This document shows positions 6,003 through 13,005 of a DNA stretch of 29,287 nt, one piece after another; position 1 is the stretch's first letter, and each line of letters begins with the position of its first letter. Made by a program: the position numbers and the translations under genes. The notes beneath the pieces are model-generated. The model ran no database searches. It was not told the origin of the DNA and was given only the letters and a program-made list of their open reading frames with translations. Source of the stretch: a virus; IMG/VR virus record IMGVR_UViG_3300033149_005458, positions 1-29,287 of that record, one strand, 5' to 3'.

Positions 6003-7842
6003 TTGCGGTTTTATTGGAACTCACACCAAAAGAGCACTAAAGAAAAAAGGGTATGAAGTAATAGGGTATGATATTAAAAGAGATCCGCGAGAAGACATCT
6101 GTAATTCTGAACATTTGTCTTATTTTATTGAGAAAGGGGATAAGATACTTCATTTAGCGGCTGTGTCTCGGTTTAGAGATGCCGATAATAATCCAGCTGA
6201 GGCATGGAGAACTAATGTAGGCGGCACTGCTTCAGTTCTGGAAACAGCCACCAAAAAGAAAGCAGAACGGATAGTGTATTCATCAACAGGTTCGGCACTT
6301 ATGCCTATCTGGACTAATCCCATCACAGAACACAATACAGACCTTGAAGGTAATTCGCATTATGGTATGACTAAGGCGGCGGCAGAAAAATTGTTCAGAC
6401 TTTCACAATACAAAGTTCCTTATGTGATTTTGAGATATGGACACATATACGGCAAAGGAAAAATAGGACACGGAGCTGTTAATATTTTCATTGAGAGAAT
6501 GGAAAGAGGACTGAAACCGGTAATATATGGCGGAAAACAATCCAACGAGTTCTGTCTGTCTGGAAAGACTAAAATTTTAATGAGTGATTTTAGTTGGAAG
6601 AATATTAAAGATATTAAAATTGGAGAGAAAGTAATATCTTTTGATGAACAACCAATTAATAAAAAAAGAAAGTTTAAAATTTCAAAAGTAGTAGCTAATT
6701 CAAAAAGAAAAGATATTTTATATGAGATAAAAACAACAGATGGGACGATAAAGGCGACAAGAAAACATCCATTTTTGACGGAAAAGAACAGATATTCAAA
6801 GGTAGAGAATTTGGTTGATAAAAGTAAGTTAAGAAAATTTAGTCAGCCAGTAGATTTTAAAGAAAACAATAAATATAGACAAGGTTATATCGCAGGAGTA
6901 TTTGATGGAGATGGAAGTATAGGGGTTTATCAATATAAAAACAAGCCAAAAAATTATAGGGCGACCTTATTTGTTACTGATAAAGATTTTTCAGACTATT
7001 TTACTAAATGTTTAAAATGTTTTGACCTAAAACCCATTAGGGCTGAGAGACAACCAAATTATCCCAATGCTAAAAGAGAATATGGAGTATTGATATGTAA
7101 AAAGTCTGATTATGAAAAAGTCTCAGCTATTATTAGAAATAAGGACTTTGGAAATGAAGATTTTTGTAAGGGTTGGTTAGCTGGTATATATGATTCTGAG
7201 GGTGAGTCAATGGCAAATAAAATACATCTGATTGTAGCTTCTAATAATAATGATAAAATAATAAAAAGAATAGAAAGTATATTAGAAAAATTTAATTTTA
7301 AATTCTCAACTCATATCAAAAAAGATGGTTGTAAACTTGTGCAAATGTTGGGTGGATTAAACGAGCATATTAGATTTTTTAGTTTATTCAGACCTTCCAT
7401 TAAAAGGAAATATCCAGATATAAAAAAGAGAGAAGTTAAAGGCAAAAAGGCGAATATTATTTCTATAAAGGAAATTGGAATTGATAATGTTTATAACTTA
7501 GAAATTGAGAATACTCACACTTTTATTGCTAATGGTTTTTTAACTCATAACTGTTATATCAAGGATATTGTTCAGGCAAACATTAAAGCACTTGAAACTG
7601 AAAATACCAATGAAGTATACAATATAGGGTATGGTAAGGATTATACTATTCAAGAAGTTTATAATATCATCAACAAAATTTTAGATAAAAATATTAAACC
7701 AGAATACGGGCCAGCCAGAGTGGTTGATGCTCCTTTTTTCGCCTATGATATTTCAAGAGCAAGGAGAATGTTGGGATACAGACCAAAATGGGATTTAAAG
7801 GCAGGTATCAAAGATATGATAAAAGAAATGGGGATTAAATGA
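5980..7842 (+). CDS. NAD-dependent sugar epimerase interrupted by an intein
   Basis: A 620-residue precursor. The exteins (1-191 and 525-620, together 287 residues) make a full extended SDR of the UDP-glucose/GDP-mannose epimerase-dehydratase type. They show Rossmann GDCGFIG (7-13), catalytic YGMTK (Tyr128, Lys132), RYGHIYG, and the C-terminal VYNIGYGKDYTIQEV and MLGYRPKWDL blocks. The intein is inserted in the family's conserved RDFvyVdDv-like motif: NEF before and CYIKDIV after. Splicing would restore SNEFCYIKDIVQAN. A likely job is the second sugar-nucleotide step after the CapD-like enzyme. AGGAG at 5970-5974 supports the start. The stop overlaps the next ATG (ATGA). Substrate is not assignable. 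Confidence 0.9.
   Translation: MKILITGDCGFIGTHTKRALKKKGYEVIGYDIKRDPREDICNSEHLSYFIEKGDKILHLAAVSRFRDADNNPAEAWRTNVGGTASVLETATKKKAERIVYSSTGSALMPIWTNPITEHNTDLEGNSHYGMTKAAAEKLFRLSQYKVPYVILRYGHIYGKGKIGHGAVNIFIERMERGLKPVIYGGKQSNEFCLSGKTKILMSDFSWKNIKDIKIGEKVISFDEQPINKKRKFKISKVVANSKRKDILYEIKTTDGTIKATRKHPFLTEKNRYSKVENLVDKSKLRKFSQPVDFKENNKYRQGYIAGVFDGDGSIGVYQYKNKPKNYRATLFVTDKDFSDYFTKCLKCFDLKPIRAERQPNYPNAKREYGVLICKKSDYEKVSAIIRNKDFGNEDFCKGWLAGIYDSEGESMANKIHLIVASNNNDKIIKRIESILEKFNFKFSTHIKKDGCKLVQMLGGLNEHIRFFSLFRPSIKRKYPDIKKREVKGKKANIISIKEIGIDNVYNLEIENTHTFIANGFLTHNCYIKDIVQANIKALETENTNEVYNIGYGKDYTIQEVYNIINKILDKNIKPEYGPARVVDAPFFAYDISRARRMLGYRPKWDLKAGIKDMIKEMGIK
6553..7551 (+). mobile_element. Intein with LAGLIDADG homing endonuclease
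   Basis: A 333-residue in-frame intein. Block A starts with Cys1 (CLSGKTKIL). Block B is TRKHPF with His72. Dodecapeptide motifs GYIAGVFDGDGSI (111-123, acidic Asp120) and GWLAGIYDSEG (208-218, acidic Glu216) mark a LAGLIDADG endonuclease. Blocks F/G are VYNLEIENTHTFIANG and LTHN, with His332 and Asn333, followed by Cys as the +1 residue. Every residue needed for class 1 splicing and both endonuclease acids are present, so it looks active. The DNA is visibly more AT-rich than the flanking extein DNA, suggesting a separate origin. Confidence 0.95.
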
Positions 7843-8633
7843 AAAAAATCTTAATTTTAGGTGCCGGCGGTCCAGCGGGAGTATTGCTTACAAGATGTCT
7901 GAAGGATTTTGATGTTTATGGGACAGATGATGGAGTATGGGCTTCAAAGATGATAGAAGCAAAGACAGACAATGTAATACCTGATTTAATTTTTCCTCTG
8001 CCTGATAATTTAATTGTGGCTTATGCCACTTGTCCACAATGCTTTTTGCCTGACCAGAAAGAGATAGAATTATGTCAAGATAAACCGAAACTTGTTAAGG
8101 TTTTGCGGGAACTTGCACCTAAAACTATTTGGGAAAGAGAGACAAAAGGTGCAGGCGGTAAAGGTTCAAGGATGGGTTCAGAATACCTACCCGGCAGGAA
8201 TATATCTTGTGAAATGATATTTAAGAATGGCAAATTAGAAGCATACTTTCAAAAACACAGACTTTCTTATCTTGTTAAAAAGGTAGAACCAAGAGTATTT
8301 AGGGGAATTGGAAGTTCAGCAGTCGCAAAGTGTATTGATGACCGCGAAATATTGGATGTTTCTTTAAAGGCTGTGAGCAGAATCTCCAGAAAACCGCAAG
8401 GGATTTATGCTGTTGATCTTAGAGAGGATGAATATGGAAATCCTAAAATTACTGAAATCAATGCGGGACGATTTCTGACAGCTTCTTATGTTTTTTACTA
8501 CAAGGCATACAATTTGCCTAAACTATTTGTGGAGCTTGCTCTGGGGTTAAAGAAGAGCAAATTAGGAGAATACCCAGAAGGCAAAGGTATAATTAGGCAG
8601 ATAGATCAAGAACCATATTTTGGAGAATTATGA
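7839..8633 (+). CDS. ATP-grasp family ligase
   Basis: A 264-residue protein with a Rossmann-like N-terminal domain (MKKILILGAGGPAGVLL) followed by ATP-grasp features. GAGGKGSRMG (104-113) is the flexible nucleotide-binding loop. YAVDLREDEYGNPKITEINAGRF (about 190-212) carries the metal and ATP ligands Asp193, Glu206 and Asn208. The ending resembles CarB/PylC-type enzymes, which join a carboxylate to an amine by an acyl-phosphate. It is compact for the family (300-400 typical). Its ATG overlaps the epimerase stop, and its stop overlaps the next ATG. In this cassette it might acylate or aminoacylate an amino sugar, or make a precursor. The substrate is unknown. Confidence 0.8.
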   Translation: MKKILILGAGGPAGVLLTRCLKDFDVYGTDDGVWASKMIEAKTDNVIPDLIFPLPDNLIVAYATCPQCFLPDQKEIELCQDKPKLVKVLRELAPKTIWERETKGAGGKGSRMGSEYLPGRNISCEMIFKNGKLEAYFQKHRLSYLVKKVEPRVFRGIGSSAVAKCIDDREILDVSLKAVSRISRKPQGIYAVDLREDEYGNPKITEINAGRFLTASYVFYYKAYNLPKLFVELALGLKKSKLGEYPEGKGIIRQIDQEPYFGEL

Positions 8634-8905
8634 GAATTTGCATAGACCTTGATGATACAATTATGGATTATGAGAGCGGGGAGATGATTGCAGGTGCAGA
8701 CAAAGCGATTAGGGATTTGAAAAAGAAAGGGCACAAAATAATTGTATTTACTGCTAACTGGCTTACTCACAAAGGAATAATTAAAGGTTGGTTAAAATCC
8801 CATAATATCCCTTATGACGATATAGTAATGGGTAAGCCAATATTTGATATTTTGATCGACGATAGGGCTCGGCAATTTAAGGGTTGGGATAAGAAGTATT
8901 TATGA
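8630..8905 (+). CDS. Minimal HAD-superfamily phosphatase
   Basis: A 91-residue protein with the four HAD motifs and no cap domain. Motif I is DLDDT (nucleophile Asp6, general acid Asp8), motif II is VFTAN (Thr41), the lysine is in MGKP (Lys69), and motif III is IDDRA (Asp77, Asp78). This minimal form is known in capsule and sugar-biosynthesis clusters and in phages. It could remove a phosphate from a sugar-phosphate intermediate in the cassette. The start and stop both overlap neighbouring genes in ATGA arrangements (ATGA at 8630, ATGA at 8902), so it is part of one coupled operon. Confidence 0.82.
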   Translation: MRICIDLDDTIMDYESGEMIAGADKAIRDLKKKGHKIIVFTANWLTHKGIIKGWLKSHNIPYDDIVMGKPIFDILIDDRARQFKGWDKKYL

Positions 8906-9834
8906 AAATACCATTCAGTAAACCCACACTCGGACGAGAAGAAGAGAAAGCAGTTATCAAGGTTCTGCGTTCTAACTGGCTGGCGGCTGGGTCAAAAACA
9001 GAAGAATTTGAAAAGAAGTTTGCTGATTATGTGGGGGTGAAGTATGCGATATTTACCAACTCTTGCACAAGTGCTTTGAAGATGGCTTTTAAGTATCTTA
9101 AAGAAGAGGAGTATTATAAAAGTTATATCTGCCCTGAAAATACTTTTTGCGCTACTTATGCTGCCGCAGAGGAGATAGGATTAAAAAGAATGTCTGGTGG
9201 ATATAGATCAGTGATAGTAGCAGTTCATTATGGCGGGATATTAGATCCAGTTTATTCTGAAACTTGCGACATTGAGGACTCCGCCCATCGCATAGAAAAA
9301 AATGACCCTTTAATGGGCAAAATAAGATGCTACAGCTTTTATGCCACTAAAAATATGACTTCAATCCAAGGCGGTATGTTGGTAACAGATGAAAGAAAAA
9401 TATACAACAAGTGCAGATTATATTGGCGAGATGGACTATCAAGCTCAACCGCAGATAGATTAAAAGGTAAATCTTGGAAGTATGAAGTAAAAGCAATGGC
9501 AGGCGGATATGACTGCAATGATGTTTGTGCCGCAGTCGGACTTGAACAGCTTAAAAAGCTCCCAGAATTTACTAAAAGGCGGAATGAGATAAGAGATAAA
9601 TACAATAAGGCGTTTGACACTGACTGGAAGGGTAATCATTTGTATATTTATTTTGTTAAAGAAGTAGATAAATTCATAGAATATATGGCTAAAAATGGTA
9701 TTCAGTGCGGCTATCATTATCCAGGGACAGGTTGGAAGGGAGTAAGTTTGCCCATATATCCTCTTTTGAAAGATAAAGAAGTGAGATATATAATAAATAA
9801 AATTTTAGAATGGAGGAAAAATGAGAACGATTAA
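8902..9834 (+). CDS. DegT/DnrJ/EryC1-type sugar aminotransferase
   Basis: A 310-residue PLP-dependent enzyme. It starts with the family opening IPFSKPTLGREEEKAV and has FTNSCTSALKMA for cofactor phosphate binding. IEDSAH holds the aspartate facing the PLP ring (Asp126), and YSFYATKNMTSIQGGML gives the Schiff-base lysine at Lys150. YDCNDVCAAVGLEQLKKL is the typical later block. The family adds an amino group to keto-sugar nucleotides, the natural step after a 4,6-dehydratase. It is shorter than usual (about 370), mostly between the PLP-binding blocks. It follows the HAD gene by overlap and precedes a small gene with a strong ribosome binding site. Confidence 0.9.
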   Translation: MKIPFSKPTLGREEEKAVIKVLRSNWLAAGSKTEEFEKKFADYVGVKYAIFTNSCTSALKMAFKYLKEEEYYKSYICPENTFCATYAAAEEIGLKRMSGGYRSVIVAVHYGGILDPVYSETCDIEDSAHRIEKNDPLMGKIRCYSFYATKNMTSIQGGMLVTDERKIYNKCRLYWRDGLSSSTADRLKGKSWKYEVKAMAGGYDCNDVCAAVGLEQLKKLPEFTKRRNEIRDKYNKAFDTDWKGNHLYIYFVKEVDKFIEYMAKNGIQCGYHYPGTGWKGVSLPIYPLLKDKEVRYIINKILEWRKNEND

Positions 9835-10147
9835 ATCTTTTGAGGAAATTAAAAACATTCTCAGAAAATTCAAAAGAGCCAACGGTGTGGGTTATGTAAT
9901 CACTCCGCAACTTTTACTAATTGGTGAAAAGATTGGTCTTTTTGGATACAGCGAAGCTCTTGCTAAATGGAGAGAAGGAAGTGTTTTCACAGAAAAGGTG
10001 TGTGAAAAAGATGAAAGGATTGGCATACCATCTGGGCTTTTTATCAGTTGGAATGGTCCCTCTCTTATCAGGAATGGAGAGAGAATTTTTTTGGGAATTG
10101 AAAAAGCAATAGAAGAGATCGAAGAAGCATTGAAAGGATTTTCTTAA
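9821..10147 (+). CDS. Hypothetical protein in the sugar cassette
   Basis: A 108-residue protein starting MRTIKSFEEIKNILRKF, with GGAGG (about 9811-9815) just before the ATG. It overlaps the aminotransferase stop by 14 bases, and its own TAA overlaps the next ATG as TAATG. The central part (NGVGYVITPQLLLIGEKIGLFGYSEAL) looks like a beta-rich fold and the end (EKAIEEIEEALKGF) is an amphipathic helix. I do not recognise the family. Coupling on both sides suggests it works with the sugar enzymes. Confidence 0.65.
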   Translation: MRTIKSFEEIKNILRKFKRANGVGYVITPQLLLIGEKIGLFGYSEALAKWREGSVFTEKVCEKDERIGIPSGLFISWNGPSLIRNGERIFLGIEKAIEEIEEALKGFS

Positions 10148-11805
10148 TGAAAAAACAAACTTTTAGTATAATTATGCCTGTCTATAAGGACGCCTATAAG
10201 ACCATAGGGCGAGCAGTTTATTCTTTGCAAGACCAAGATTTTGAGAATTGGGAACTTGCCATTGTTTTTGACGGCGAAAATAAAAAAGGCATAAAAGCAC
10301 TTAAAAAGGGATTTAATTTAGAAACTCACGGCAAGAAATATACTATTAAGCCGTTAAAAGATAAAAGAATTAAGTATTATGTTAAACCTTGGGGTGGAGC
10401 AGCTGATACCAGAAATTATGGAGTTAGAAAAACTTCGGGAGAATACATTGCTTTAATTGATCCTGATGTCTATCTTTATCCGGGGACTTTAAGAGAATGG
10501 TTCGGGGAGCTTGAAAACGATAAAGATATTGATTTTGTCTATGGACATTATGACATTGTCGGCGGTGAACAGATACTTGCAAGAGAATTTTCAAGAAAAG
10601 CACTTGAATCCACTAACTATATTTCAGGAGCATTTCCGATAAGAAGATCGGTGTGGGAGGACCAAAGAAAAGGACTTAAAGCATTGCAGGATTGGGATAT
10701 GTGGTTAACGCTTACAGATAAGGGGTGCAAAGGTAAATTTATTGATAAATCTTTTTTTATCACTGAACCGCCGGGAGAAATTTCTAAGTATTCTCATACC
10801 CATTGGAAAGAACTTACATCTAAAATTAGGAAATGGCATAACATTCCTAAATCGGATTTAGTAGTCTGTTCTCTTGGTGCAGAGTGGCATGCCATCAATA
10901 CCGCAGAGATTTTAGGGAGTGATGTCTTGCCAATCGTCTCACTTAAACCTCATAATTACAGAACAATTTATTTGTTGGGATTCTATCCTTCTGCCGTCAA
11001 GGCACACATAGGAATGTTTATGAATGACTTTAGAAGTTTTATGGCAGGCGGTTCAGTTGATGGAAAACCCATCAAAAGAGCAGATGCTACGAAGATAATT
11101 CATTGGATAGGAACTGATATTTTTCAAATGAAAACAATAGTTTCTTTTGATTCTTTACAGGGACTGAAGAGATTGTTTGAGGATTTTGGTATAATACATT
11201 TGACAGAAGCAAAGCATACGCAAGCCGAAATGAAGGAATTGGGAATAAAAACAAAAGTTGTGCCACTGCCTCCGAATAAATTATTCAGGTGGAAACAATT
11301 TAAACAGCCGAAAAAATTTGTAGTTGCCAATTATATCAATCCTACACAATCAGAGATGTACAAAGAAGAATTTATGAAAGATGTGGCTGACCATATGCCT
11401 GATGTAGAATTTATGTTTTTTGGGGATAAAAATAAAGTTTATAAAGAAAATAATTGCAATTATGTGGGATGGAAACCTATTGAGTGGATTATTAAAAACT
11501 CCTCTATACTTACAAGAATGGTTGTCCACGACGGACTACCCCACTCTCCTTTGCAGTTTTTAACTGCCGGCAGACGGGTAATATCAAATGTTAAAATAAA
11601 GTATTTTGATTATTGTCCTGTGGACAGAAAGGCAGTTATAGAAAAAATACGCAAACTTAAAAAGAATCCAATCGCACCCAAAAAAGCCAGTGATTTTTGG
11701 CGTAAAGAATTAGACCATAAGAAATTTAAGAAAAGAATAGAGAATTTAGTAAAGGAACCCTATGCCAAAAGAAAAAGAAACACCAAAAAAAAGACCAGAA
11801 GTTAA
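10147..11805 (+). CDS. Two-domain glycosyltransferase (GT2-like plus GT-B-like)
   Basis: A 552-residue fusion. Residues 1-230 are a GT-A family 2 domain: FSIIMPVYKDAYKTI, then the metal-binding LIDPDVYL (Asp105, Asp107), then ALQDWDMWLTLTD near the acceptor side. Residues about 237-530 look like a GT-B glycosyltransferase: VVCSLGAEWHAINTAEILG, EKHTQ-like helical spacers, then VPLPPNKLFRW, FFGDKNKVY, SPLQFLTAGRRVISNV. The C-terminus is strongly basic (KRKRNTKKKTR). Such fusions can add two sugars in succession or build a glycan from a nucleotide sugar made by the neighbouring genes. The acceptor is unknown. It overlaps the next small gene at its 3' end. Confidence 0.82.
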   Translation: MKKQTFSIIMPVYKDAYKTIGRAVYSLQDQDFENWELAIVFDGENKKGIKALKKGFNLETHGKKYTIKPLKDKRIKYYVKPWGGAADTRNYGVRKTSGEYIALIDPDVYLYPGTLREWFGELENDKDIDFVYGHYDIVGGEQILAREFSRKALESTNYISGAFPIRRSVWEDQRKGLKALQDWDMWLTLTDKGCKGKFIDKSFFITEPPGEISKYSHTHWKELTSKIRKWHNIPKSDLVVCSLGAEWHAINTAEILGSDVLPIVSLKPHNYRTIYLLGFYPSAVKAHIGMFMNDFRSFMAGGSVDGKPIKRADATKIIHWIGTDIFQMKTIVSFDSLQGLKRLFEDFGIIHLTEAKHTQAEMKELGIKTKVVPLPPNKLFRWKQFKQPKKFVVANYINPTQSEMYKEEFMKDVADHMPDVEFMFFGDKNKVYKENNCNYVGWKPIEWIIKNSSILTRMVVHDGLPHSPLQFLTAGRRVISNVKIKYFDYCPVDRKAVIEKIRKLKKNPIAPKKASDFWRKELDHKKFKKRIENLVKEPYAKRKRNTKKKTRS

Positions 11806-11914
11806 ATGGGGAAAATGCGAGAATTGTGGATATAAGGGGCCTGTTGGTAAAAATGGTTGTCCAAAATGCAATGCGGATTATTGGTGGCATGAATTGTGGC
11901 ATGAAAAAAAATAA
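11762..11914 (+). CDS. Small zinc-ribbon protein
   Basis: A 50-residue ORF from ATG 11762 to TAA 11912-11914, lying in the overlap region between two glycosyltransferase genes. It has two CxxC pairs, KCENCGY and GCPKC, a zinc-ribbon arrangement, then an aromatic-His stretch (DYWWHELWHEKK). The N-terminal part is basic (MPKEKETPKKRPEV). The well-formed zinc ribbon makes it likely to be real. It may be a small nucleic-acid-binding or protein-contact factor. It overlaps the upstream gene by 44 bases and the downstream gene by 14. Confidence 0.7.
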   Translation: MPKEKETPKKRPEVKWGKCENCGYKGPVGKNGCPKCNADYWWHELWHEKK

Positions 11915-12683
11915 ACCTTTTTTCAGTATTGTTACGCCAACTTTCAACAGAGCAGATTACCTCTCTCAGCTAATAGAGGGAGTTTTGAGTCAGACTTACA
12001 AAAACTGGGAGCATATTATTGTTAATGACGGAGGGACTGACTCCTCTCCCGACCTTATACATTGGTATCAAAAAAAGAATAAAAACATTAGATATTTTGA
12101 GAGAAAAAAAAATATGGGGATTGGCTTTACCAGAAATGAAGGAAATTCTTATGCAAAGGGAAAATGGATTGTGGTAGCTGACTCTGATGATATTTGGCTG
12201 CCTAACCGACTGGAAATTCTTTATAGATATATAAATTTAGATGATAAAAAAATTAAACTATTGTTTCCAACCCCGCATTTAGGACTGCTTAAGAATTTTT
12301 GCAATCCTTGGGAAAAAGTAGATTTAATCTATGGCGGCATGCTTTGGATGGGCAGGGAAGGTAGAGCAGTCCGCCAATACTGGAAACCAACATCTCTTAC
12401 CGCTGAAAAATTAAGAAAAGGCAATCAAGTGATAATACATGGTGCCTGTGCTTACAGAAAATGGGTGGCTGATAAAATAGGTTACAGAAATGAACAGAGA
12501 AAAAATGATGATTTTTGGTTTGTGGTTGACTGCTGGAACAGCAAAGTAAAGTTTGGTTTTGTCAATCAACCTTTAATGGGATACAGAATACTGGAAGATG
12601 GAGTTTCCAGAGTTAATTATCAGTCAATCAGGCGGGAAATGAAAAGAAAACTTAAATATGAAAAAATCAAAGACAGAATATAG
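11901..12683 (+). CDS. Glycosyltransferase family 2
   Basis: A 260-residue GT-A enzyme. ATG 11901 gives the typical start FFSIVTPTFNRADYL; an in-frame start at 11826 adds a run with no GT likeness. Family features include SQTYKNWEHIIVNDGGTD (nucleotide contact), GFTRNEGNSYAKGKWIVVADSDDIW with the metal-binding DSDD at 94-97, and RKNDDFWFVVDCW near the acceptor end. Length is normal for a single GT2 domain. It lacks any membrane segment, so it would act on a soluble or nearby acceptor in the cytoplasm. Its 3' end overlaps the next gene by 26 bases. Confidence 0.88.
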   Translation: MKKNKPFFSIVTPTFNRADYLSQLIEGVLSQTYKNWEHIIVNDGGTDSSPDLIHWYQKKNKNIRYFERKKNMGIGFTRNEGNSYAKGKWIVVADSDDIWLPNRLEILYRYINLDDKKIKLLFPTPHLGLLKNFCNPWEKVDLIYGGMLWMGREGRAVRQYWKPTSLTAEKLRKGNQVIIHGACAYRKWVADKIGYRNEQRKNDDFWFVVDCWNSKVKFGFVNQPLMGYRILEDGVSRVNYQSIRREMKRKLKYEKIKDRI

Positions 12684-12915
12684 GACAACTGATATTTCGC
12701 TTGTTGCTTATCTCTGCCTCCGAGGTTATAAGATTAAAGAAATTAAAAATGTAGGTACGAATATTGTACTTTATGAATTTGTTGTTAATTGCGATAAAAA
12801 AGAAGCAAAAAAATATCAAGATGAATTCTTAACTTCGGAGTTTAGAACCTATTATAAGGCCATTGAAGACATAAAATATCTGATGAGAAATTATCGGGAA
12901 CGAGAAAGGGCTTGA
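12658..12915 (+). CDS. DUF5659-like small protein
   Basis: An 85-residue protein with the look of the DUF5659 family: an N-terminal TTDISLVAYLCLRGYKI, a central IVLYEFVV strand, then FRTYYKAIEDIKYLM. That family is common in phage and prophage genes of unknown function. It overlaps the glycosyltransferase end and is the last gene before a hairpin and the portal gene. It may be a structural accessory, but nothing shows its function. The family assignment is from the pattern alone. Confidence 0.65.
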   Translation: MKKSKTEYRTTDISLVAYLCLRGYKIKEIKNVGTNIVLYEFVVNCDKKEAKKYQDEFLTSEFRTYYKAIEDIKYLMRNYRERERA

Positions 12916-12940
12916 CAAGTAATTAGTATTGTGCAAGAAT
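12912..12940 (+). promoter_or_regulatory. Possible promoter before the portal gene
   Basis: TTGACA (12912-12917) is followed after 17 bases by AAGAAT (12935-12940), a four-of-six match to the -10 consensus. It sits at the very end of the preceding gene and before the portal gene, so it could launch a head-gene transcript. The -10 element is weak, so this is only a candidate. Confidence 0.4.
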
Positions 12941-12968
12941 AGAAAAAACAAACCAAATCCATATCAAA

Positions 12969-13005
12969 AGACAGCAAACAAAATATCCGCTGTCTGTTTT
13001 ATTTT
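12969..13005 (+). terminator. Terminator-like hairpin abutting the portal start
   Basis: AGACAGC (12969-12975) and GCTGTCT (12989-12995) are perfect 7-base inverted arms with a 13-base loop, followed by GTTTTATTTT (12996-13005). This resembles a rho-independent terminator with an imperfect T-tract. The portal ATG at 13006 follows directly, with no ribosome binding site. It could end the cassette transcript, or fold in the portal leader as an attenuator. The large loop weakens the terminator call. Confidence 0.5.
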
